Shown here: positions 6,906 to 15,261 of the stretch, in pieces
Numbering within the stretch: the stretch's first letter is position 1
Layout: every line of letters begins with the position of its first letter
Assembly: GCA_036557885.1 (NCBI GenBank)
Contig: DATBGS010000063.1
Coordinates: 1 to 35,980, forward strand
Direction of reading: 5' to 3'
Source of the DNA: DATBGS01 sp036557885
GTDB taxonomy: Bacteria; Chloroflexota; Ktedonobacteria; Ktedonobacterales; DATBGS01
Length of the DNA stretch: 35,980 nucleotides
Made by a program: the position numbers and the translations under genes
Notes under the pieces: generated by a model
The model's input: the letters and a program-made list of their open reading frames with translations, nothing else
Database searches by the model: none
What the model was told of the DNA's origin: nothing

Positions 6906-8588
6906 TTATTCTGCCGAGAGAATATAGGCGTAATAGGGCTGTCCGCCGCTCACTACCTCAATCTCCTGCTCTGGGTACCAGGATTTAATCTGGCGAGCCG
7001 TTTCTTCCGCCTGTTCGCTCGTCACCCCTTCGCCGTAATACAGCGTAAAAATCTCGTATTGCTCCGCTTTCATACGACGCAGCGTATCCTGAATCACCAC
7101 CTGGATGTCATGGTTTGCCACCACCAGTCGCCCATTGAGCAGCCCAATCGTATCGCCCTCCCGCACCGCGATACCCTCGATCTGCACCGTGCGCACCGCC
7201 GTTGTAATCTCTGCGGTCTGCACCCGTTTGGCCGCGCTGTCCATTGCGGTGCAATTTGACGGGAAGTCGGCCTCATAATTAAAGGCCAGCAGCGCCGAAA
7301 TGCCCTGCGGCAGCGTCTCGGTCGCCACCACATGCACTTCTTTATCAATCAGGCTCGGCACCTGGCGGGCGCTCATGATCACATTGCCATTGTTGGGCAG
7401 CAAGATCACTTTTGGCGAGGGCACACGCTTCACGGCCTGGAGCAGTTCCTCGGTGCTGGGATTCATCGTCTGCCCGCCAGGAACAATGGCGCCCACGCCA
7501 AAGCTCTCAAAGACCTTGACCCAGCCCTCGCCAGAGGCCACCGCCACCGTTGCCACCTCGCCCAGTTCACGCCGGATGATCTCGCCGCTGTCCGCATCGC
7601 GGGCGTAGTCCTCGCCAGCAACTTCCATGCTGCCATCTTCTTCTCCCGCGTGTTCGGCCTTGCTTTCTGCTTCGTAGCGCAGGCTTTGCTCCTGAAGGTT
7701 CTCAATATTAATATCGTTCAGGCTGCCCAGGCTTACGCCATAATCCAGAATCTTGCCAGGCGCGAGGGTATGCGTATGCACCTTGATCAGTTTCGCATCG
7801 CCCCCCACTACCGTTGAAACGCCGCCCATGCTGGTGATCGTATCGCGGATTTCTTCCATGTTGAGATGCTCGCCGCGCAGCAAAAAGACCACCTCGTAGC
7901 CAAACTCTTCCTCCACCGACACCCGCCCCTTTTTGACTTCAGTGGTCGGGGCTTCTGCCGCTGCTGCGCTGATGGTCTGAATCTCATCACCCCGCGTATA
8001 GTGCCAGACACCCTCCAGCACCGTTGTCAGCCCCTGCCCGCCAGCATCCACCACACCCGCCTGTTTCAGCAGCGGCAGCAGATCTGGCGTTTTGGCTACT
8101 GCTTGCCGCGCCGCCGTCACCACATCTTGCATCAGCGCCACAATATCACCCTGCCCGGCACTGCGTTGCGCCGCCTCCGCCACTTCCCGAATCACGGTCA
8201 AGATCGTTCCCTCCACCGGCTTGATCACCGCCCGATACGCCAGCTTTGAGGACTCTTGAAACGCATTTGCCAGATCAGGGGCCGTAAATGTCGCTTTCTT
8301 GTCCAACCCCTGAGCCAGCCCGCGCAGAATTTGCGACAAGATCACCCCGGAGTTTCCCCTGGCCCCCATCAACGCGCCGCGCGCCAGCTTCTCCGCAATC
8401 ACCGCCGCTGAAGCATCGGTGGCCTCAGCAATCCCGTTCACCGCCGCGCGCATCGTGGCCGACATATTGGTCCCCGTATCACCATCGGGAACCGGAAAAA
8501 CATTCAGCGCGTTGATCTCCGCCTTGTGTTGTTCCAGCCAGGAAGCCGCAGCAAGCATTGCCTGCTTTAAATCCTGACCATCAAACAC
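6906..8588 (-). CDS. fakA: DAK2/DhaL-domain fatty acid kinase FakA (YloV)
   Basis: The ATP-binding kinase subunit that phosphorylates FakB-bound fatty acids. The DhaL domain is at the N-terminus: NVFPVPDGDTGTNM (about 29-42) carries the Mg-ATP-binding aspartates and GARGNSGVILSQILRGL follows. A middle EDD-like domain (EFGYEVVFLLRG, ITSMGGVSTVVGG, KVHTHTLAPG) and a DegV-like C-terminal region (IVPGGQTMNPSTEELL, VILLPNNGNVIMSA) complete the usual layout at normal length. GTG 8588 is chosen because GGAG is 7 nt upstream and the protein then begins like family members; ATG 8642 would add 18 basic residues with no clear ribosome site. The Asp23 gene lies upstream and DegV downstream, an order also seen in Firmicutes. 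Confidence 0.92.
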   Translation of the reverse strand: MFDGQDLKQAMLAAASWLEQHKAEINALNVFPVPDGDTGTNMSATMRAAVNGIAEATDASAAVIAEKLARGALMGARGNSGVILSQILRGLAQGLDKKATFTAPDLANAFQESSKLAYRAVIKPVEGTILTVIREVAEAAQRSAGQGDIVALMQDVVTAARQAVAKTPDLLPLLKQAGVVDAGGQGLTTVLEGVWHYTRGDEIQTISAAAAEAPTTEVKKGRVSVEEEFGYEVVFLLRGEHLNMEEIRDTITSMGGVSTVVGGDAKLIKVHTHTLAPGKILDYGVSLGSLNDINIENLQEQSLRYEAESKAEHAGEEDGSMEVAGEDYARDADSGEIIRRELGEVATVAVASGEGWVKVFESFGVGAIVPGGQTMNPSTEELLQAVKRVPSPKVILLPNNGNVIMSARQVPSLIDKEVHVVATETLPQGISALLAFNYEADFPSNCTAMDSAAKRVQTAEITTAVRTVQIEGIAVREGDTIGLLNGRLVVANHDIQVVIQDTLRRMKAEQYEIFTLYYGEGVTSEQAEETARQIKSWYPEQEIEVVSGGQPYYAYILSAE

Positions 8589-8805
8589 GCTGATTCTCCG
8601 GGGCCGTGAAATTCTGCGACTTGTATTCTTCATATCCGTCATCCAAGATGGCCTGGCTCTGGCATGCCCATCGCTCGCTGACGACCCAGAGACACCTTGT
8701 TCCCGCTCCTATGAGTATTTTGCTAGAAGAGCATGTTCGCACTTTGAGTGAAAACACCCGCGTCCTCACAGGTGCTCACCCTTGCGGGCGTACGTCTGAG
8801 AAGCC

Positions 8806-9243
8806 TCACGCCTGCTCGGTGCCTCGCCTGGCATGCTTGCGTCCGTCCCGCTCGCGCGTATCTTCCGACGCGCTCACCCGCAAACCCTGCACATTGACAT
8901 TCACCTGCACCACCGGCATCCCCAGCATCTTCTCCACCGCAAATTTCACACTGCTCATAATGTTATGCGCAATCTCGGAGATGCGCAGCCCATACTCCAG
9001 CACCACATACAAATCAATAACGATCTGCTCGTTGCTAAATTGCACTTCTACGCCCTGATGATAGCGCTCAGGCGGCAGCAATGCTGCTGCCCCGCTGTGC
9101 AGGCGCTTGGAAGCAATGCCCACCACGCCATAACACTCGGTCACGGCGCGTCCGGCAATCGTGCCAATCGCCTGCGGCGAAACCTCAATCTTTCCCTTGC
9201 GCGAGGGCTGCGCTGCTGTTTGTTCGGTATCTGGAAGTTGCAT
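8806..9243 (-). CDS. Asp23/Gls24 family envelope-stress protein
   Basis: A 145-residue protein of the Asp23/YloU family. The domain runs from about 17 to 120: KIEVSPQAIGTIAGRAVTEC, YGVVGIA, then VEVQFSNEQIVIDLYVVLEYG, ISEIAHNIMSSVKFAVEKMLG and VVQVNVNVQGLRV. Family members are abundant, often membrane-associated through a partner, and linked to cell-wall stress. The C-terminal tail is strongly basic and charged. ATG 9243 is used because the domain starts soon after it and an AAGG precedes it; the upstream in-frame extension lies in the promoter region shared with rpmB. It is the first gene of the asp23-fakA-degV-DUF2203 set and diverges from rpmB, as in Bacillus. Confidence 0.88.
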   Translation of the reverse strand: MQLPDTEQTAAQPSRKGKIEVSPQAIGTIAGRAVTECYGVVGIASKRLHSGAAALLPPERYHQGVEVQFSNEQIVIDLYVVLEYGLRISEIAHNIMSSVKFAVEKMLGMPVVQVNVNVQGLRVSASEDTRERDGRKHARRGTEQA

Positions 9244-9393
9244 ATGCTCTGCCTTGTTGTCTGAATTTTTGTCTGTGAGAAAGTACAGCCATTTCCTGTA
9301 GAGAAACTGAAGGATATAGGACACCAATTTGATAGCTGGCAGTAAAAGCGCGGCTTTGATGGCATCACTGCTGCTTTTGACCACCCAGGAAAC

Positions 9394-9422
9394 TTGCCCG
9401 ATTTGGCCCAAGATGATATACT
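9394..9422 (+). promoter_or_regulatory. rpmB promoter
   Basis: TTGCCC (9394-9399), a 17-nt spacer and TATACT (9417-9422) lie about 50 nt upstream of the ribosome site of rpmB. Same TTGC...TAYACT layout as the folD, cdd, rpsT, thrS and infC promoters in this window. Confidence 0.7.
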
Positions 9423-9477
9423 TTCAGGGCGCATAATACAGGATAACAGTTCTAAAAGTAAAGGGGGTGGATGCACA

Positions 9478-9672
9478 ATGGCCGGACGCTGCGAAATCTG
9501 CGAACGCAAGCCACAATACGGCAGCAATGTCAGTCACTCAAAACGCCATACCAACCGACGCTTTGTAGTGAATGTCCAGCACAAACGCTTGCTCATTGAT
9601 GGCACCATGCAATACGTCAACATCTGCACGCGCTGTCTGCGTACACGCAACAAAGTTGCCAAGGCACGCTAA
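9478..9672 (+). CDS. rpmB: 50S ribosomal protein L28
   Basis: A 64-residue L28 of the large ribosomal subunit. It begins MAGRCEICERKPQYG and carries the typical VSHSKRHTNRRF segment and a basic C-terminus. Cys5, Cys8, Cys50 and Cys53 form two CxxC pairs, so this is the zinc-binding (C+) form of L28. Bacteria with C+ paralogues sometimes regulate them with zinc; no Zur-like operator is evident here. ATG 9478 follows a GGGGGTGG ribosome site. It has a clear promoter at 9394-9422, diverges from asp23 and converges on rlmN; the short interval to rlmN holds only a weak 5-bp hairpin (9718-9732). Confidence 0.95.
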   Translation: MAGRCEICERKPQYGSNVSHSKRHTNRRFVVNVQHKRLLIDGTMQYVNICTRCLRTRNKVAKAR

Positions 9673-9736
9673 AGAGAACCACGAGAAGAGCGAGGAAGAA
9701 CGAGAGCGAGGTATCACGCTGACCCGGTGTCAGGTA

Positions 9737-10843
9737 TCACGATGGCGCCAGTTCTTTTGCCCTCGCTCGCTCTTTGGTTTTCAATTGCCCACATGCCGCC
9801 GCAATATCATCCCCGCGCTCTGCCCGCACGCTGTTGCTCACCCCTGCCCGGCGCAACTCCTCCCGAAACGCCTTGATTGCCTCGCTGCCTGGCGGACGGT
9901 ACGCCGCGCTGGTCGCGTTGACCGGAATCAGGTTGACATGCGCCAGTTGCTTAAAGCTCACGAGTTTTGCTCCCAGTTCGCGCGCGTGCTCTGGTGCATC
10001 GTTCACCCCGGCCAGCAACACGTACTCAAAGGTAACTTGCCGATTGGTGCGCTGCACATATGTTCGGCATGCTTCCAGCAATTCTTGCATGCCATATTTG
10101 CGCGTGACAGGCATGGTGCGCCCGCGCAGCGCGTCGTTGGGCGCGTGCAGCGAGATCGCCAGATTGATTTGCAGCGGTTCCTCGCTCAGCCGCAAAATCC
10201 CTGGAACAAGGCCCACCGTCGAAACCGTCATATGCCGCGCGCCCAGACCAAAACCCTCTGGACTGTTCAAGATGCGCAGCGCCCGCAATGTGGCATCGTA
10301 GTTATGCAGCGGCTCGCCCATCCCCATCAGCACCAGATTAGTCAGCCGATCCACGACTTGACCATCGGGCGTGGCCCAGGGGCGTTCGCGCAGTTCGCGG
10401 GCGATATAGAGCACCTGCTCCACAATCTCGCCTGCCGTCAGATGGCGCTCAAAACCCATCTGCCCCGTCGCGCAAAATGTGCAGCCCAGCGCGCATCCAA
10501 CCTGTGTGGAGATACAGGCTGTTGCCCGCGCCCGTCCCTCGCTGCTCGCCGGAAACAGCATCAGCACCGACTCAATCAGGCGCCCATCGTTTAACTCCAG
10601 CAGCACCTTGCGCGTGCGCCCATCTTTCGCAACTTGCTCGCGGCGCAGCGTCAGTGAGCCTGCCGTTGCCTGGGCTGCCAACGCCGCACGCAAGCGCTCC
10701 GGCAGGGTCGTCATGCGCTGGAAATCGCTTTCCAGGCGGCGGTGCAGCCACTCGTAGAGCTGGCGCGCGCGAAAGCGCGGCTCGCCCTGCTCGCCCAGCC
10801 AGGTTTCCAGTTCTGATAATGTCAATGAAAGCAGATCAAGCAT
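9737..10843 (-). CDS. rlmN: 23S rRNA (adenine2503-C2)/tRNA methyltransferase RlmN
   Basis: A 368-residue radical SAM enzyme that methylates C2 of A2503 in 23S rRNA and A37 in some tRNAs. The iron-sulfur motif GCALGCTFC gives Cys117, Cys121 and Cys124; Cys110 matches the cysteine seven residues earlier in the E. coli enzyme. SLHAPND and the C-terminal VRAERGDDIAAACGQL with the methyl-carrying Cys are present. The N-terminal HTH-like accessory region (FRARQLYEWLHRR) is normal. ATG 10843 overlaps the fmt stop by 8 nt (ATGCTTGA), so translation is likely coupled to fmt. A TTG three codons earlier is possible but less likely. All catalytic residues are present. Confidence 0.95.
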   Translation of the reverse strand: MLDLLSLTLSELETWLGEQGEPRFRARQLYEWLHRRLESDFQRMTTLPERLRAALAAQATAGSLTLRREQVAKDGRTRKVLLELNDGRLIESVLMLFPASSEGRARATACISTQVGCALGCTFCATGQMGFERHLTAGEIVEQVLYIARELRERPWATPDGQVVDRLTNLVLMGMGEPLHNYDATLRALRILNSPEGFGLGARHMTVSTVGLVPGILRLSEEPLQINLAISLHAPNDALRGRTMPVTRKYGMQELLEACRTYVQRTNRQVTFEYVLLAGVNDAPEHARELGAKLVSFKQLAHVNLIPVNATSAAYRPPGSEAIKAFREELRRAGVSNSVRAERGDDIAAACGQLKTKERARAKELAPS

Positions 10844-11942
10844 GTGTCCCAAGAACCTCGCCCACTATTCCAGGCTGACCACGCACAAACTCGTCAGCAT
10901 TCAGGGCGCGTTTTCCCTCTAATTGTAACACCTCCAGCCGCAACACCCCCTGCCCGCACCTGACGACCAGCGCTTTACTCCCGCCACTTGCCCGCAAGCT
11001 CACCTGTCCGACGATTTCCTGTGCCTCCTCGCTTTGCGGCGCCTTGTTCTGCGTCGCCCCAGCTTCTTGCACTGCCACTTTCAGCACCTTCAGCGTCTTC
11101 CCGCGCCAGGGCGTTGCCGCCCCCGGCCAGGGCGTGTACGCCCGCACCTGCCGGGCCAGCACCTCTGCCGGAAGGCGCCAATCAATAACGCCATCTTCCT
11201 TGCGCAGCAGGCGCGTCTGCGTGGCCTGGCTCTCATCCTGTGGCCGACGCGACAAGGTTCCCTCGCTCCAGCGCGGCAGGGTTTCCAGCAACAATTCCGC
11301 GCCCACCTTGCTCAGCTTTTCGCTCAAGGTGGCCGTCGTATCATCCTGGGTAATCGGGATGGCCTGCTGGCTCAGAATGTCACCCGTATCCAGCCCCTCA
11401 TCCATCAGCATAACGGTCACACCTGTTTGCTGGTCCCCGGCCAGAATAGCCCCGGCAATGGGGGAAGCCCCGCGATGGCGCGGCAGAAGCGAAGCGTGGA
11501 CGTTGAGGCAGCACAGGCGCGGCAACTCCAGCACCTCGCGCCGCAAAATCTGCCCAAATGCCGCCACCACAATCACATCAGGCGCCAGCCGTCGCAGCTC
11601 CTCCAGATTTTCCGGGCGGCGCAGCGACCCAGGCTGCCAGACGGGTAATCCCAGTTCCAGCGCCCGCGCTTTCACTGGCGAAAAAACGACGCCATTCCCG
11701 CGCCCCGACGGTTTATCCTGGCGCGTCACCACCGCCACAATCTCTATGCCTCCTGGCGCCAACCACCCAGGCGCCCGCGCCTCGGCCAGCGCCTCTAACG
11801 TGGGCACAGCAAACTGCGGCGTGCCCATAAATAGCAATCGCAGAGCAGACGTATTTTCTATAAGCCCTCCCAAATTATTGTTGAGGTTCGTTGAGGTTTC
11901 GGCCTCGTATGTATCTCTGCTTGCCAGGCATCGTCTTGCCAT
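10836..11942 (-). CDS. fmt: Methionyl-tRNA formyltransferase
   Basis: Formylates the amino group of Met-tRNAfMet using 10-formyl-THF to make the initiator tRNA. The formyltransferase domain is clear: LRLLFMGTPQFAVPTLEAL, DKPSGRGNG, LNVHASLLPRHRGASPI (catalytic Asn-His region) and VTVMLMDEGLDTGDIL. The C-terminal OB-fold domain ends with ALNADEFVRGQPGIVGE. As drawn the protein has 368 residues against about 315 usual. The first 33 residues have no family counterpart. A strong GGGAGGG (11865-11871) sits just before the family N-terminus, but no ATG, GTG or TTG follows at a proper distance; ATA at 11859-11861 is only 4 nt away. The true start is therefore unresolved. It overlaps rlmN downstream and diverges from cdd. 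Confidence 0.9.
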   Translation of the reverse strand: MARRCLASRDTYEAETSTNLNNNLGGLIENTSALRLLFMGTPQFAVPTLEALAEARAPGWLAPGGIEIVAVVTRQDKPSGRGNGVVFSPVKARALELGLPVWQPGSLRRPENLEELRRLAPDVIVVAAFGQILRREVLELPRLCCLNVHASLLPRHRGASPIAGAILAGDQQTGVTVMLMDEGLDTGDILSQQAIPITQDDTTATLSEKLSKVGAELLLETLPRWSEGTLSRRPQDESQATQTRLLRKEDGVIDWRLPAEVLARQVRAYTPWPGAATPWRGKTLKVLKVAVQEAGATQNKAPQSEEAQEIVGQVSLRASGGSKALVVRCGQGVLRLEVLQLEGKRALNADEFVRGQPGIVGEVLGTHA

Positions 11943-11964
11943 GCTTCCATCCCTGGGCTACACT
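11936..11964 (+). promoter_or_regulatory. cdd promoter
   Basis: TTGCCA (11936-11941), a 17-nt spacer and TACACT (11959-11964) lie 43 nt before GTG 12008. The -35 box overlaps the most upstream possible fmt start, another reason to suspect a later fmt start. Confidence 0.6.
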
Positions 11965-12007
11965 ACCAGTTACCTATATCCAGCTACCCACGCAAGGAGC
12001 AGAGATA

Positions 12008-12421
12008 GTGACAGACCGCGAGACATTACTTTCCCTGGCACGCGAGGCCGCTCAGCATGCCCACGCCCGCTATTCCCATTTTCGCGTGGGCGCCGCGCTA
12101 AAAGCGGGCGAGCGCATATTTACGGGCGTCAATATCGAGATTTCCAGTTACGGCCTCACGCTGTGCGCCGAACGCTCCGCCCTCGCAGCAGCGATCTCGG
12201 CTGGGGTTGGCCCGCGCACTTCCTCCCCGATCACCCATATCGCAGTGGCCTGCATAGATGCGCGTCCCGAAGCTGGACCCCAGGAGCGCGTTCCCTGCGG
12301 CGCCTGCCGCCAGTGGATAGCTGACCTTGCCCCCAATGCCGTCCTCAGCATTGATGGCATTGAACAGGATTTACGCATCAGTGACCTGCTGCCTCTGGCC
12401 TTTGATCTGGAGCGCGAGTAG
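12008..12421 (+). CDS. cdd: Cytidine deaminase
   Basis: A 137-residue zinc-dependent deaminase of pyrimidine salvage, converting cytidine and deoxycytidine to the uridine forms. The active-site motifs are TLCAERSA (zinc ligand Cys53, proton shuttle Glu55) and PCGACRQ (zinc ligands Cys97 and Cys100). The substrate-binding VNIEISSYG matches the family's VN-E--SYG. The length suits the homotetrameric small-subunit type. GTG 12008 is supported by AAGGAG 8 nt upstream (11994-11999); upstream codons in the same frame lie before the promoter. The stop is one base from the stop of the convergent carbonic-anhydrase-like gene, so there is no room for a dedicated terminator between them. Confidence 0.94.
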   Translation: MTDRETLLSLAREAAQHAHARYSHFRVGAALKAGERIFTGVNIEISSYGLTLCAERSALAAAISAGVGPRTSSPITHIAVACIDARPEAGPQERVPCGACRQWIADLAPNAVLSIDGIEQDLRISDLLPLAFDLERE

Positions 12422-12422
12422 C

Positions 12423-12947
12423 TTAGGACCGCTGCTCTCGCGCCGCCTGGTGCTCGCCAGCATACCGGGAATAGCGAGCAGCACGCGCAGGAAGATCAGC
12501 GCGTTCAGCCTCGCTGAGCGGGCGCACCTGTCTGGCAGGCACCCCAACGTAGAGCATCCCGCCTGGCAACCGCTTCCCCTCGCTCACCAGGGCGCAGGCC
12601 CCCACAATGCTTTCTGAGCCAATTTCGGCGCGTGATAAGATGACCGCGTTCATCGCCACCAGCACCCGATCTCCCAGCGTGGCCCCATGCACCACCGCGC
12701 CATGCCCAATGCTGCATTCCTCGCCAAGTACACACGGCACGCCATCATCCACATGCAGGGTGCAATTATCCTGTATATTGGTGTGTCGGCCAATCCTGAT
12801 GGGCGCTATATCCCCACGCAGCACCGCGTTATACCAGACGCTTGCCCCCTCCTCAATCGTCACATCCCCGATGATCATCGCGCCCTCTGCAAGAAAGACG
12901 CCAGGCGCAATAGTCGGCCACTTTCCACGAAACGGCAACAGCGGCAT
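12423..12947 (-). CDS. Gamma carbonic anhydrase-like hexapeptide-repeat protein
   Basis: A 174-residue left-handed beta-helix protein of the gamma-CA/YrdA/PaaY group. Repeats of the form IGDVTIEEGASVWYNAVLRGD and IRIGRHTNIQDNCTLHVDDG run from about 24 to 125, followed by a C-terminal helix. The metal-binding histidines are His67 (TLHVDD), His84 (IGHGAV) and His89 (VHGATLG), with the conserved Arg46 and Gln61 present. Members include carbonic anhydrases and, as PaaY, thioesterases associated with phenylacetate degradation, but the paa genes here are over 6 kb away. ATG 12947 is selected because GGAGG lies 6 nt upstream. It lies 15 nt behind the NlpC/P60 gene and is presumably cotranscribed with it. 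Confidence 0.88.
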   Translation of the reverse strand: MPLLPFRGKWPTIAPGVFLAEGAMIIGDVTIEEGASVWYNAVLRGDIAPIRIGRHTNIQDNCTLHVDDGVPCVLGEECSIGHGAVVHGATLGDRVLVAMNAVILSRAEIGSESIVGACALVSEGKRLPGGMLYVGVPARQVRPLSEAERADLPARAARYSRYAGEHQAAREQRS

Positions 12948-12962
12948 GCGCACCCTCCCTCT

Positions 12963-13853
12963 TCACGCTTTTGCTGGCTCTGTGAGCGTAGGGCGGCTGG
13001 AATCTGTGTTGTTGAAATCAGGGCTGTTGATTGGAAGAACCCGACGCGCCCCGCAGTACAATTCCACCAACCGATGGTTATAGCGGTCAGCGTGGGCTGG
13101 GTCCATGCTCTGACACAGCACCGTATTCCACTTCACCCCTTCGGCATGTATCAGTTCCCAGTCCCCAAGCGACAGCGCCACATGCACAATGCGCCCCTCT
13201 TTCGCGTAGAACAGCAGGTCACCAGGCGCGGGGACTCCCACAGGCTCGGTATCCAGCGCGGCGATTTGCTGGCGAGAATCGCGCGGGATGTGATAGCCCG
13301 CCACGTGGAAGCAAAGCTGCACCAATCCGCTGCAATCAATTCCCTGGCAGGTGGTTCCGCCCCAGTGGTAAGGCGTCCCCAAAAAGCGTTGAGCCGTTGC
13401 AATCACCGTATCCACGCCCGCTTGAGGGAAAGGCTGATCTGCCGGGCGAATCGCTACATCCCCAGCGCGCACCCAGCCAAACGTTCCCCCAGGCAGGGCC
13501 ACCTTCAACAAGTCAGGATGACCTGATAAGTCAGCCAGGGGAAGCACGGTTGAGAGAAAGAGCATCGCGGCTTCATCTGGTTCTTTTTCTGCGCCTGGCT
13601 CCTCTGGAGCGCTGAACAGCGGTGTCGAGAGCGCCGTTACCACGATTACCCGTCTGTTCTCTGAAGGGGTCGGAGCAGAGGCTAGATGCGCGAAGCGTAC
13701 CCAGCCCTCGTAATCCACCAGACGCACCGATTGCCAGCCGTCTTGCGCCGTGCCTGGTTCGGCTGGCGCGCCCATGAGCGCCTGCGTCACCAACTCCGAC
13801 TCCGCATCAGGCTCGCGCCGCACATCAGCCACCCCAACACAAATAGCTAACAT
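12963..13853 (-). CDS. NlpC/P60 cysteine peptidase with two SH3-like domains (YkfC-like)
   Basis: A 296-residue cell-wall peptide hydrolase. Two bacterial SH3-type domains (about 1-58, DGWQSVRLVDYEGWV; about 68-135, LPGGTFGWVRAGDV) precede the NlpC/P60 domain. The catalytic Cys174 lies in GIDCSGLVQ, His224 in RIVHVAL, and the third polar residue is His236 in LIHAEG. This layout matches the YkfC/dipeptidyl-peptidase VI group that cleaves gamma-D-Glu-diaminoacid bonds in muropeptides. No signal peptide is visible, which fits a recycling enzyme acting in the cytoplasm. ATG 13853 has GGAGG 5 nt upstream; upstream in-frame codons lack support. The downstream carbonic-anhydrase-like gene is 15 nt away. 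Confidence 0.9.
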   Translation of the reverse strand: MLAICVGVADVRREPDAESELVTQALMGAPAEPGTAQDGWQSVRLVDYEGWVRFAHLASAPTPSENRRVIVVTALSTPLFSAPEEPGAEKEPDEAAMLFLSTVLPLADLSGHPDLLKVALPGGTFGWVRAGDVAIRPADQPFPQAGVDTVIATAQRFLGTPYHWGGTTCQGIDCSGLVQLCFHVAGYHIPRDSRQQIAALDTEPVGVPAPGDLLFYAKEGRIVHVALSLGDWELIHAEGVKWNTVLCQSMDPAHADRYNHRLVELYCGARRVLPINSPDFNNTDSSRPTLTEPAKA

Positions 13854-13900
13854 AGGTGCCTCCAGCCCTGTTTCGACTCGCTTCAAATCCCTTGATGATC

Positions 13901-13924
13901 ATGGCAGGCGATAACGCCTGCCAT
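13901..13924. other. Perfect 10-bp hairpin between the antiporter and peptidase genes
   Basis: ATGGCAGGCG (13901-13910) pairs perfectly with 13915-13924 around an ATAA loop. It lies 20 nt after the antiporter stop and about 48 nt before the NlpC/P60 start. No U-run follows on the minus strand, so it may be a partial terminator, a processing site or an mRNA-stabilising structure. Confidence 0.6.
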
Positions 13925-13944
13925 ACAGTCCACCTGATTTCAGG

Positions 13945-15231
13945 CTATAAGAAGTACGCGATCACCCCTACCATCGCGTAAAACGACAGCAAGAGCATCC
14001 CTTCCAGCCAGCTTGACTCCCCATCCAGGCTAATCAGCGCAAAAAGGAAGCTGGCTAAGCCGAATACCGCCAATTCAATCGGGCGGAACACCAGATCGAG
14101 TGGATTTGCCAGCGCAAAGCTTACCAGCACCAGCACCGGCGCCACCAGCAGCGCCACCTGAATAGATGACCCCGCCGCAATCGCCATACACACATCCATG
14201 CGGTTTTTGAGTGCCATTGTCACCGCGCTGGAGTGTTCGGCGGCATTACCCACGATAGGCACAATAATCAAACCGACAAACAACTGGCTCCAACCGAGCT
14301 GCTTAGTCACCGGCACAATGGCGTCCACTAGAAATTCGCTTATGATTGCCGTCCCCACCGTCGCCACACCCAGCAGCGTTATCGGTTTCCAGGCGGTCTT
14401 CCAGGTTGGTTTGCCAGAAGCCCCATGTTCTGCCTTCTCGGTTGTTTCTGGAAGCTCGCTTTTCACAGCCGCTACAGCGCGATGCTTCTTAGCAGTCTTT
14501 CCCGTCTTGCGCCTTGCAGCCCGCTCTGCTTTCTCCTCGCGCGCCAGCTCCTCCATCTGCTCCTCTGCCAGCACCGCGCTGGGCGGCACCAGTGGTGGCC
14601 CCTCTTCCCCGGAGTCGGAAATCTCATCCTCGCGCACATCTTTTGGAGCATGGTGCTGCTTATCGCGCACATGGAAAACCGTGTACGCAATGTAGGCAAC
14701 ATAGCTGAGCAGCAAGACCACCGCGACCAGGACACTGATTGCATCAATATTGACGATGCCTTTGTGATCTTCAGCAGCAGTTTCCTGCCCAACAGTATTC
14801 GCCAGCGCCGGCAAGACGAGGCCAACAACAGCCAGCGCCAGCATCGAAGCGTATTGCCCGGCATTACGCGCATCAAAATATTGGCGACCATTGCGCCAGC
14901 CGCCCGCAAAAATAGCCATCCCCAGGACCAGCAGGGTATTACCAATGATAGACCCGGTGATGGAAGCGCGCACCACCTCCAGCAGGCCCGCTTTCACGGC
15001 CACAATGCCAATAATTAATTCGGGCGCGTTGCCAAACGTCGCGTTCAGCAGCCCACCCACCAGCGGGCCAACTAACTCGGCTACCTCTTCAGTGGCCGCG
15101 CCGATCAATCCGGCCAGCGGAATCAAGCCGATGGCAGAGAACGCAAACACCAGCACCGGCGACCAATGCAAAAACTCCGCGAAAACAGCCAGGAGAACAG
15201 CCGGTAACAAATAGTACAACCAGCGTGCCAT
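13945..15231 (-). CDS. CaCA-family calcium (cation)/proton antiporter
   Basis: A 428-residue inner-membrane antiporter of the Cax/ChaA type that exports Ca2+ (or Na+/K+) in exchange for protons. Two homologous five-helix halves carry the inverted alpha-repeats: FGNAPELIIG (GNAPE at 67-71) and VGNAAEHSSA (GNAAEH at 328-333), with the ion-binding Glu residues intact. Between the halves, residues about 188-282 form a long, highly charged cytoplasmic linker rich in Lys, Glu and Ala; this is considerably longer than in typical bacterial homologues and could be a regulatory loop. Start ATG 15231 has only a weak ribosome site. A small zinc-ribbon gene ends 30 nt upstream, so translation may depend on that gene. 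Confidence 0.9.
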   Translation of the reverse strand: MARWLYYLLPAVLLAVFAEFLHWSPVLVFAFSAIGLIPLAGLIGAATEEVAELVGPLVGGLLNATFGNAPELIIGIVAVKAGLLEVVRASITGSIIGNTLLVLGMAIFAGGWRNGRQYFDARNAGQYASMLALAVVGLVLPALANTVGQETAAEDHKGIVNIDAISVLVAVVLLLSYVAYIAYTVFHVRDKQHHAPKDVREDEISDSGEEGPPLVPPSAVLAEEQMEELAREEKAERAARRKTGKTAKKHRAVAAVKSELPETTEKAEHGASGKPTWKTAWKPITLLGVATVGTAIISEFLVDAIVPVTKQLGWSQLFVGLIIVPIVGNAAEHSSAVTMALKNRMDVCMAIAAGSSIQVALLVAPVLVLVSFALANPLDLVFRPIELAVFGLASFLFALISLDGESSWLEGMLLLSFYAMVGVIAYFL

Positions 15232-15261
15232 AATGAATCTTCACACCTTCCATACGGGAGG

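Noticed and set aside
2887..9746. 13-mer GTATCACGATGGC at 2887-2899 and 9734-9746, and a similar GTATCGTGATGG near 32470
   Set aside because: Repeated 13-mers are expected by chance in 36 kb, and the copies have no shared gene context or extension.
11044..12324. 426-codon plus-strand open frame across fmt and cdd
   Set aside because: Overlaps two clearly real genes; composition is Ser/Arg/Pro-rich as expected for an out-of-frame reading of GC-rich DNA.
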